Shown here: in pieces, positions 57,450 through 64,000 of the stretch
Layout: each line of letters begins with the position of its first letter
How positions within the stretch are numbered: position 1 is the stretch's first letter
Translations under genes and position numbers: made by a program
Assembly (NCBI GenBank): GCA_900473415.1
Contig: UCLR01000005.1
Location: forward strand, 62,001-126,000
Direction: 5' to 3'
Origin: Hyphomicrobiales bacterium
GTDB taxonomy: Bacteria; Pseudomonadota; Alphaproteobacteria; Rhizobiales; Beijerinckiaceae
DNA: 64,000 nucleotides
The notes under the pieces: model-generated
Databases searched by the model: none
Told to the model about the DNA's origin: nothing
What the model saw: only the letters and a program-made list of their open reading frames with translations

Positions 57450-58604
57450 ATGCACCTGACCCGTCGCGGGTTCACGACCGCTCTTGCCGGCAGCATTGCT
57501 GCGCCGGCCGTCATCCGGACTGCCTACGCCCAAGGCGCTACCGTCAAGCTCGGCATGGTCGTGCCGATGACCGGTGCCGCCGCCGAATCCGGTTCCTTCG
57601 CCCAAACCGGGGCCAAGATCGCGCTCGAACAGGTCAACAAGGCCGGCGGCGTGCTCGGCAAGCCGCTCGAGCTGGTTTTCGAGGACGACCAGACAACCAA
57701 TCCTGGCGCGGTCCTCGCCTTCTCCAAGCTCGCCAGCCAGCCCGACATCGTCGCCTTCCTCGGCTCCATCCGCTCCACGCAGATGCACGCCATGGCGCCC
57801 GACATGCTCAAGGTCGGCAAGCCGGTCGGCTTCGGCGGCACGGACCCGAACCTCACCAAGCTGGGCAATCCCTGGCTCTTCCGCTTCCGCCCGAATGATT
57901 CCTATTCAGGCAAGGTGATCGCGCAGTTCGGCGCGAAGGAACTCGGCAAGAAGAAATGGGCGATCGTCCATTCGACCGACGCCTTCGGCACGGCTGGCGG
58001 CAAGGCGCTCGCCGAGGCCCTGCCCGACAACGGCGCGACGCTCGCGCTCGACCAGGGCTATGCTAACCAAAGCCAGGATTTCACGCCGGTCGTGCTGGCG
58101 GTGCGCCAGTCCGGCGCCGATATCCTCGGCACCTATTTCACCTTTGAGACCGATCTCGGCATCTTTGCCCGGCAGCTGCGCCAGCTCGGTGTCAACATCC
58201 CCTGGGTCGGTTCGCCCTCGATCGTCAACGTCTCGGCGCTGAAGCTCGCCGGCCCGGCGCTCTACAACACTTATGGCGTCGCCGACTATGCTGAGGATTC
58301 GAGCCCTGCCTCGAAGGCCTTTGGCACGGCCTATCGCGACGTCCGTAAGGTTGCGCCGGACAACCAGTCGTCCTGGACCTTCGACGCCGTGACCTGCCTC
58401 GCCATGGCGATGAACAAGGCCGGCTCGACCGAGCCCAACAAGGTCCGCGAGGCCATGCTGGCGATCCGGAGCCACAAGGGCGCCGAGGGCGAATACAACT
58501 TCGACAAGAACGGTGACGGCCTGCACGGCTACAACATCGTCAAGAACGACAAGGGCGAGATCAAGTTCGACAAGCGGATCGACTTCACGCCGCAGCTCGG
58601 CTGA
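57450..58604 (+). CDS. Branched-chain amino acid-type ABC importer substrate-binding protein
   Basis: 384 residues, ATG with GGAGG 6 bases upstream. The leader MHLTRRGFTTALAGSIAAPAVIRTAYA contains a twin-arginine-like RRGF motif, so Tat export is possible. The mature part starts TVKLGMVVPMTGAAAESG, the LivJ/family 6 periplasmic fold, with QSQDFTPVVLAVRQSGADIL in the second lobe. It opens an operon with LivH, fused LivMG, LivF and a hydantoinase, so the ligand may be a hydantoin, ureide or pyrimidine-like compound rather than a branched amino acid. A 6-bp hairpin (58616-58621 with 58640-58645) follows the stop. Confidence 0.88.
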   Translation: MHLTRRGFTTALAGSIAAPAVIRTAYAQGATVKLGMVVPMTGAAAESGSFAQTGAKIALEQVNKAGGVLGKPLELVFEDDQTTNPGAVLAFSKLASQPDIVAFLGSIRSTQMHAMAPDMLKVGKPVGFGGTDPNLTKLGNPWLFRFRPNDSYSGKVIAQFGAKELGKKKWAIVHSTDAFGTAGGKALAEALPDNGATLALDQGYANQSQDFTPVVLAVRQSGADILGTYFTFETDLGIFARQLRQLGVNIPWVGSPSIVNVSALKLAGPALYNTYGVADYAEDSSPASKAFGTAYRDVRKVAPDNQSSWTFDAVTCLAMAMNKAGSTEPNKVREAMLAIRSHKGAEGEYNFDKNGDGLHGYNIVKNDKGEIKFDKRIDFTPQLG

Positions 58605-58774
58605 TCGCAATCGGGCGCCGGTTCCCTGCGGAGCGGGGGCCGGCGACCGGGCCGCGGCGCGAACGTCCCTGAATTGCCCAGGCGCCCGGCGCATCTCGTA
58701 CCACGCCTTTTGCGGCGAACGGCCAGCCCGTTCTCCGCAGAGGACCGATCGGCCCCACCAAGCGCGGTAGATAG
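58605..58774. other. Intercistronic gap before livH-type gene
   Basis: 170 bases, no gene seen; contains the short hairpin after the binding-protein gene, which may reduce downstream expression. Confidence 0.3.
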
Positions 58775-59650
58775 ATGGATCTCGTTCTTCAGCTTCTTTT
58801 CACCGGGATCGGCATCGGCTCGGTCTATGCGCTGGTTGCGCTGGGCTTCGTCCTGATCTTCCGGGCCACCAATGTCGTGAACTTCGCCCAGGGCGAGTTC
58901 TCGATGGTGGCTGCCTTCCTGATGGTGGTCTTTTCGGTCAAGATCGGGCTGCCCTACTGGGTCGCCTTCGTCATCGCCCTGATCTGCATGGCGGGGTTAG
59001 GGGCGGTCTTCAACCTCGCAGTCTACTACCCGCTGCGGCATCGCACCTACCTGCCGGTCATCATCTCGACGATCGGCGCCTCGATCTTCATGGCCAATAC
59101 GACGCTCGCGATCCACGGGCCCGAGCCGGAGGTGCTCTCGGGCTGGTTCGATACGCCCGGCTTCATGCTCGGCCCGGTCTATCTCGACAATCAATACGTC
59201 CTGATCATCGTCGTCACGGCCCTCTTGGTCGCGCTGCAATACTGGTTCTTCGAGCACACGCTGCTCGGCAAGAAGCTGCAGGCGACCTCGCAGGACAAGG
59301 AGATGGCGTCGCTGCTGGGCATCCCCGTCGCGCTGATGATCATGATCACCTTCGTCTATTCGGCGGTCATCGGCGGCATCGCCGGCATCCTCGTCGCGCC
59401 GGTGCTCTTCGTCTCGATTGGCATGGGCGCGACCATCGCGCTGAAAGCCTTCGCGGCCACCATCATCGGCGGCTTCGGCGACGTCACCGGCGCGATCATC
59501 GGCGGGCTGGCGCTCGGTGTCATCGAGACCTTCGGCGCCGCCTATATCTCGGTGCCCTACAAGGACGGCTTCGCCTTCCTGGTGTTGATCGCCTTCCTGA
59601 TCTTCCGGCCGCAGGGCATCTTCGGCGAGCGCGTGGCGGAAAAAGCATGA
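58775..59650 (+). CDS. Branched-chain-type ABC importer permease, LivH family
   Basis: 291 residues with about eight hydrophobic segments. Typical LivH features: MDLVLQLLFTGIGIGSVYALVALGFVLIFRATNVVNFAQGEF at the N-terminus and TIIGGFGDVTGAIIGGLALGVIETFGAAYIS near residue 235. A ribosome-binding site is not obvious. The stop overlaps the start of the fused LivM-LivG gene by 4 bases (ATGA). Confidence 0.9.
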   Translation: MDLVLQLLFTGIGIGSVYALVALGFVLIFRATNVVNFAQGEFSMVAAFLMVVFSVKIGLPYWVAFVIALICMAGLGAVFNLAVYYPLRHRTYLPVIISTIGASIFMANTTLAIHGPEPEVLSGWFDTPGFMLGPVYLDNQYVLIIVVTALLVALQYWFFEHTLLGKKLQATSQDKEMASLLGIPVALMIMITFVYSAVIGGIAGILVAPVLFVSIGMGATIALKAFAATIIGGFGDVTGAIIGGLALGVIETFGAAYISVPYKDGFAFLVLIAFLIFRPQGIFGERVAEKA

Positions 59651-61428
59651 GCACGACCGAAACCACCGCCACTACCGGCGATATCCGGCCGCGCCTGCGC
59701 TGGGGCGTCCCGGCCTATGTCGTCCTCGTCCTCGTCGCGATGGCGCTCGCCATCGCTGTGCCGAAGACGGGCTATATCCTCAACATTTCGCTGCAGGCGA
59801 CGACTTATGCCATCGCGGTGCTCGGCCTGACGATCGTTCTCGGGCTCTGCGGCCAAATCAATCTGGCGCAGGCTGCCTTCTTCGGGCTCGGCGCCTACGC
59901 GGTCGGCATCGGCCAGACCGAATACGGCCTGAACTTCTGGGCGTGCCTGCTGATCGGTACCAGCATGGCCGCGGGCTTCGGCGCCCTTCTCGGCGCCTCG
60001 ACGCTCAGGCTCGGCGGGCACTATCTCGCCATGGTGACGATCTCCTTCCAGCAGATCGTCACACTCGTGCTGATCAACTGGATCCCGGTCACCAAGGGGC
60101 CGGACGGCGTGCGCGCCATTCCGCGCCCGGGCTTCCTCGCAGACGGCTCGACCTATCTCGCCTTCTGCATCGCGGCGCTCGCCGGCCTCGCCTTCCTGGT
60201 CTGGCGCCTTCGCGACACGCGGCTTGGCCGCGCCATGCGGGCGGTGCGCGACAATGAGCTCGCCGCGGGCGTCGCCGGCATCGACGTCTACCGCACCAAG
60301 GTCACCGCCTTCGCGCTCTCCGCCATTCTCGGCGGAATCGGCGGTGGGCTCTTCGCCGGCGGCTTCGCCTATGTCAGCCCCGACCAGTTCTCCTTTGCGG
60401 AATCGGTCGTGTTCCTGACCATGGTGCTGCTCGGCGGCGTCGCCTCGCCGATCGGCGCCGTCATCGGCACGGGCCTCCTGATCCTGATCCCGGAATGGCT
60501 GCGCTTTCTCAAGAGCATTCCCGGCCTCTATCTCGCCATCTACGGCGCGGCGGTGATCCTGATCGTGCTGTTCATGCCGGATGGCATCTGGGGCTATCTG
60601 CGCGGCCAGCTCGACCGCTTCAAGCGCGCCGTGCTGCCGAGCCGCACGGGCGCGACGCTGCATCTCTCGGGCGGCGGGGAGGGCACCGACACCGTCATGG
60701 AGGTGCGCGGGCTGTCCAAGCATTTCGGGGGCCTGAAGGCGGTCGACGAGGTCGATCTCACCATCAGGCGCGGCGGCGTGCATGCACTGATCGGCCCGAA
60801 CGGCTCCGGCAAGACCACGACGCTGAATGTCCTCTCCGGGCTGTACCGGGCGACCGCCGGCACCATCGAGCTCAACGGGCAGGACGTCACTGACCTGCCG
60901 CCGCATGCCCGCACCAAGGCCGGGCTCGGCCGCACCTTCCAGAATATCCGGCTCTGGCGCTCGATGACGGCGCTGGAGAACGTGATGGTCGGTGCCGAGC
61001 GTCCTGGCAGCCCGATCGGCAACGATCCCGCCGCGCTGCTGGCGCGGGCACGGGCGGCCCTTGCCTTCGTCGATCTGGAGGACCGGGCCGACGAGGTCGT
61101 CGCGAATTTCTCCTACGGCCATCAGCGGGCGGTCGAGATTGCCCGCGCTCTTGCCGGCGATCCGGTCCTGCTCCTGCTCGACGAGCCGGGGGCGGGCCTC
61201 AACTCGTCGGAGAAGGTAGAGCTGCGCAATCTGCTCAAGCGCATCTCGGCTCGCGGCCTCACCATCCTGATCATTGACCACGACATGACGCTGGTGAGCG
61301 AGGTGGCGCAGCACATCACCGTGCTGAACTTCGGTCGCCGTATCGCCGACGGCTATTCCGCCGACGTGCTGAAGCATCCCGACGTGATCGCGGCCTATCT
61401 CGGAACGGCTCCCGATGTCCCTGCTTGA
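59647..61428 (+). CDS. Fused LivM permease-LivG ATPase of a branched-chain-type importer
   Basis: 593 residues in one chain. Residues about 20-315 are a LivM permease (LGLTIVLGLCGQINLAQAAFFGLGAY; HYLAMVTISFQQIVTLVLINW; DNELAAGVAGIDVYRTKVTAFALSA). After a linker of about 35 residues, about 350-593 are a LivG ATPase with Walker A GPNGSGKTT, signature FSYGHQRAVEIARAL, Walker B LLLLDEP and switch His LIIDHDM. Overlaps LivH by 4 and LivF by 14 bases. The fusion keeps permease and ATPase in fixed ratio. Together with LivF it completes the importer. Confidence 0.92.
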   Translation: MSTTETTATTGDIRPRLRWGVPAYVVLVLVAMALAIAVPKTGYILNISLQATTYAIAVLGLTIVLGLCGQINLAQAAFFGLGAYAVGIGQTEYGLNFWACLLIGTSMAAGFGALLGASTLRLGGHYLAMVTISFQQIVTLVLINWIPVTKGPDGVRAIPRPGFLADGSTYLAFCIAALAGLAFLVWRLRDTRLGRAMRAVRDNELAAGVAGIDVYRTKVTAFALSAILGGIGGGLFAGGFAYVSPDQFSFAESVVFLTMVLLGGVASPIGAVIGTGLLILIPEWLRFLKSIPGLYLAIYGAAVILIVLFMPDGIWGYLRGQLDRFKRAVLPSRTGATLHLSGGGEGTDTVMEVRGLSKHFGGLKAVDEVDLTIRRGGVHALIGPNGSGKTTTLNVLSGLYRATAGTIELNGQDVTDLPPHARTKAGLGRTFQNIRLWRSMTALENVMVGAERPGSPIGNDPAALLARARAALAFVDLEDRADEVVANFSYGHQRAVEIARALAGDPVLLLLDEPGAGLNSSEKVELRNLLKRISARGLTILIIDHDMTLVSEVAQHITVLNFGRRIADGYSADVLKHPDVIAAYLGTAPDVPA

Positions 61429-62146
61429 ACTGAAATCGCTCGTCGTCCGCTATGGCGAGGTCGAAGCCGTCGACGGCATCTCGCTCGTCGTCGAGGCCGG
61501 CGAGGTCGTCACGCTGCTTGGCTCGAACGGGGCCGGCAAATCGACCACGCTGCGCGCCATCTCGGGCCTCGCGAAGCCGGCCTCCGGCGACATCCTCTTC
61601 GACGGACAGTCGATCACGGGTTTGAGGCCCGAGGAGATCGTGCGCCGGGGCATCGCCCAAGTCCCGGAAGGCCGGCGGGTCTTTCCGGGCTTGAGCGTGC
61701 GCGAGAACATCATGCTCGGCGCCTCGAACAGGCGCGACATGAAGACGGCCGCGATCAAGCGCGAGGCGGACGAGATGTTCGATCTCTTTCCCGATATCCG
61801 CCGCTTCGCCAATGCGCTGGGCTGGACGCTCTCCGGCGGCCAGCAGCAGATGGTGGCAGTTGCGCGGGGCCTGATGGCCAAGCCGCGCATCCTGCTGCTT
61901 GACGAGCCCTCGCTTGGCCTCGCGCCGGTGATCGTCCAAGCGGTCTTCGCGATCATCGCCGAGATCCGCCGGCGCGGGACGACGGTGCTCCTGGTCGAGC
62001 AGAACGCCCGCATGGGTCTGTCTGTCGCCGATCGCGGCTACGTGCTGGAAACCGGCAAGCTCGTGCTCTCCGGCACCCCGGAACAGCTCTGGTCGAACGA
62101 GGAGATCCGCGCCGCCTATCTCGGCGGGCGCACAGCCCCGGCTTGA
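61415..62146 (+). CDS. Branched-chain-type ABC importer ATP-binding protein, LivF family
   Basis: 243 residues. Walker A GSNGAGKST, signature LSGGQQQM, Walker B ILLLDEPSLGLAP and switch region VLLVEQNA (a Gln/Asn-type switch as usual for LivF). The start lies inside the end of the LivMG gene (14-base overlap), so translation is coupled. Confidence 0.92.
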   Translation: MSLLELKSLVVRYGEVEAVDGISLVVEAGEVVTLLGSNGAGKSTTLRAISGLAKPASGDILFDGQSITGLRPEEIVRRGIAQVPEGRRVFPGLSVRENIMLGASNRRDMKTAAIKREADEMFDLFPDIRRFANALGWTLSGGQQQMVAVARGLMAKPRILLLDEPSLGLAPVIVQAVFAIIAEIRRRGTTVLLVEQNARMGLSVADRGYVLETGKLVLSGTPEQLWSNEEIRAAYLGGRTAPA

Positions 62147-62442
62147 CGGCCGGCGCAGGCGCGACGAAGGCGTCTCAGCCATGGGCAGGGCGGCCTGCTG
62201 AGTGCGGAACTGGTCGTGAAATCGAGGCAGCATCATGCTGTGTCGTCAAAGTGCCGGGCCTGCTGAGCAACCGGGCGCAACGCATGGTGAGGTGCGTTAG
62301 AAGACTGAAAACTCAAATACCATAGCTTGTTAGTCGATATTCTTGCGTTGGTTCTTGCGCTCCCTGCTGGCCATCATGTGCACAATTCAGGAGTGATTGT
62401 GCTGCATGATCGCGCTCTCTTGCTGAAAGAACGGGCGGCGCC
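62147..62442. other. Intergenic stretch before the hydantoinase
   Basis: About 300 bases, AT-richer than its surroundings around 62280-62400. No supported gene. It may hold a second promoter for the hydantoinase. Confidence 0.3.
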
Positions 62443-62559
62443 GTGACTGGTGTTTCAGAAGGCAGCCGCGATAATCGCCGCATGAGCGAGGCGGATATCC
62501 ACGCGATCCTCACCCGTGTGCTGTGGGAGCCGCGGGCGCTTGTGGTCGCGGAGGAGTGA
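62443..62559 (+). CDS. Possible 38-residue peptide upstream of the hydantoinase
   Basis: GTG start at 62443 (an ATG at 62482 is in frame), ending at TGA 62557-62559, 8 bases before the hydantoinase ATG. Peptide ends LTRVLWEPRALVVAEE. No family recognised. Close spacing hints at a leader peptide or translational coupling; it could equally be chance frame or a remnant of a lost gene. Confidence 0.25.
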   Translation: MTGVSEGSRDNRRMSEADIHAILTRVLWEPRALVVAEE

Positions 62560-62567
62560 GCAAGCCG

Positions 62568-63977
62568 ATGTCCTATGACCTGATCATCGCCAACGGCACG
62601 GTCGCGACCGCCGCCGACACCTTCACCTGCGACGTCGGCATTCGCGATGGGCTGATCGCCGCGCTGGGGCACAATCTGGGCGCCGCGAACCGTACGATCG
62701 ACGCCTCGGCTAAGCTCGTCCTGCCCGGAGGCATCGACAGCCACGTCCATATCTCGCAGCCGAGCGGCGAGGGCATCGTCATGGCGGATGATTTCGCCAG
62801 CGGTACGCTCTCGGCGGCTTTCGGCGGCAACACGACGGTGATGCCGTTCTGCATGCAGGAGAGGGGTGTGCCGCTGCGCCAGACCCTCCAAGAGTATCAT
62901 GCGAGGGCGGAGGGGCGTTGTTTCACCGACGTCTCCTTCCACCTGGTGATCTCGGAGCCGACCGAGCAGGTGCTCGGCCAGGACCTGCCAGCGCTGATCG
63001 AGGATGGCTACACGTCGTTCAAAGTCTTCATGACCTATGAGGGGCTGGCGCTCGACGACTACGAGATGCTGCAGGTCATGAGCGTAGCGCGCGAGACCGG
63101 CGCGCTCGTCATGGTTCATGCCGAGAATTACGACGCCATCCGCTTCCTGACCGACCGGCTGGAGCGCGGCGGCAGCATCGCCCCGAAGTTCCACGGCACC
63201 TCGCGGCCGATCCCCGTCGAGCGCGAGGCGACGCATCGCGCTATCTCGCTTGCCGAGTTGATCGACGTGCCGGTGATGATCGTCCATGTCTCCAACCGGG
63301 AGGCGATGGAGGAAATTGCCCGGGCTCGCTCGCGCGGCCTCAAGGTCTATGGCGAGACCTGTCCGCAATATCTGGTCCTGACCGAGAAGGACATGGACGG
63401 GCTCAACATGGAGGGTGCGAAGTACGTCTGCTCACCGCCGCCGCGCGACCATGCCAGCCAGATCGCCTGCTGGGAGGGGCTCCGGAACGGCGTCTTCCAG
63501 ACCTTCTCCTCCGATCACTGCCCATTCCGCTACGACGACCCAGCCGGCAAGCTCAATCCGAAGGGACGCACCTCCTTCCGCTGGGTGCCGAACGGCATCC
63601 CCGGCGTCGAGACGCGGCTGCCAATCCTGTTTTCGGAAGGCGTCGGCAAGGGCCGCATCAGCCTCAACGAGTTCGTCGCGCTCTCGGCCACCAATCACGC
63701 GAAGATGTACGGGCTGACCAGCAAGGGCTCGATTGCGGTCGGCATGGACGCCGACATTGCAATCTGGGATCCGGAGCGCGAGGTCACGATCACCCAAGCG
63801 CTACTCCATCATGGCAGCGACTACACGCCCTATGAGGGTATCGCGGTTCGGGGATGGCCGGTGACGACGATCGTGCGAGGGCGGGTGGTCGTCAGCGATG
63901 GCGTCCTGGAGACACAGCCCGGCGCTGGCCAACATACCGCGCGCTCGCGTTCCGCTTTCGCCCGTCCTGCGGCCTGA
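62568..63977 (+). CDS. Dihydropyrimidinase / hydantoinase
   Basis: 469 residues from the ATG at 62568; frame open to 62523 is not needed. Binuclear metal site: His59 and His61 (DSHVH), carboxylated Lys152 (SFKVFMTY), His184 (MVHAEN), His240 (IVHVSN) and Asp316 (FSSDHCP). All are present, so the enzyme should be active in opening a cyclic amide such as dihydropyrimidine or a 5-substituted hydantoin. N-terminal and C-terminal beta-sandwich halves are complete. Downstream of a Liv-type importer on the same strand, which probably brings in its substrate. A carbamoylase would be expected next, outside the window. Confidence 0.9.
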   Translation: MSYDLIIANGTVATAADTFTCDVGIRDGLIAALGHNLGAANRTIDASAKLVLPGGIDSHVHISQPSGEGIVMADDFASGTLSAAFGGNTTVMPFCMQERGVPLRQTLQEYHARAEGRCFTDVSFHLVISEPTEQVLGQDLPALIEDGYTSFKVFMTYEGLALDDYEMLQVMSVARETGALVMVHAENYDAIRFLTDRLERGGSIAPKFHGTSRPIPVEREATHRAISLAELIDVPVMIVHVSNREAMEEIARARSRGLKVYGETCPQYLVLTEKDMDGLNMEGAKYVCSPPPRDHASQIACWEGLRNGVFQTFSSDHCPFRYDDPAGKLNPKGRTSFRWVPNGIPGVETRLPILFSEGVGKGRISLNEFVALSATNHAKMYGLTSKGSIAVGMDADIAIWDPEREVTITQALLHHGSDYTPYEGIAVRGWPVTTIVRGRVVVSDGVLETQPGAGQHTARSRSAFARPAA

Positions 63978-64000
63978 AATGATGCGCGTGAGGCGGTCGG

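Noticed and set aside
59557-61377. 606-codon minus-strand frame opposite LivH and LivMG
   Set aside because: Low-complexity shadow; the plus strand carries complete permease and ATPase motifs.

Overview
The window is GC-rich, densely coded and full of ABC importers. Short overlapping operons, frequent GTG starts and many solute-binding proteins, aromatic-acid genes and GntR/LysR/RpiR regulators fit a soil or plant-associated alphaproteobacterium of the Hyphomicrobiales (Bosea- or Methylobacterium-like). This placement is inferred from gene style only. I saw no rRNA, tRNA, CRISPR array, prophage or conjugation gene. The only mobile-element trace is one short MITE-like element.

Aromatic-acid block (about 1-18 kb). 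A split taurine/nitrate-type ABC importer (two permeases, one ATPase, one binding protein) surrounds a LysR regulator and a 4,5-dihydroxyphthalate-decarboxylase-family protein. A MarR regulator is divergent. Next come a ThDP-dependent enzyme, an aldehyde dehydrogenase, a phthalate-dioxygenase-type Rieske oxygenase, its ferredoxin reductase, a Gfo/Idh/MocA dehydrogenase, a class II aldolase-like protein, a 3-hydroxybenzoate 4-monooxygenase-like flavoprotein and a methyltransferase. Together they look like uptake and funnelling of a phthalate- or (hydroxy)benzoate-like compound towards protocatechuate. No ring-cleavage genes are present in the window.

Middle block (18-30.4 kb). It holds a large DUF2339 membrane protein gene broken by one in-frame TGA, a DUF2252 protein, an RND efflux pair, an M15-type peptidase and a cytosolic-type gamma-glutamyltransferase.

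Peptide-uptake block (30.4-47.5 kb). There are two complete Dpp/Opp-type importers, one with a fused double ATPase, plus an orphan paralogous binding protein. They are interleaved with hydrolases (gamma-glutamyltransferase, two alpha/beta hydrolases, a C45 acyltransferase-like Ntn hydrolase). Each unit has its own divergent regulator (two GntR, one RpiR).

Last block (48-64 kb). A DUF6455 protein and an MFS transporter precede a glycerol-type ABC importer (glpS-glpT-glpP-glpQ-DUF2160-glpV). After it come a 58-residue membrane protein gene and a branched-chain-amino-acid-type importer with fused LivM-LivG. A dihydropyrimidinase/hydantoinase follows, which suggests import and ring opening of a hydantoin- or pyrimidine-like compound.

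The observations I rate highest are these: the GlpS/GlpT ATPase defects fall on the same composite ATP site; the MITE has perfect 30-bp ends; the LysR gene's only plausible start is ATC; and the DUF2339 gene carries a nonsense codon.
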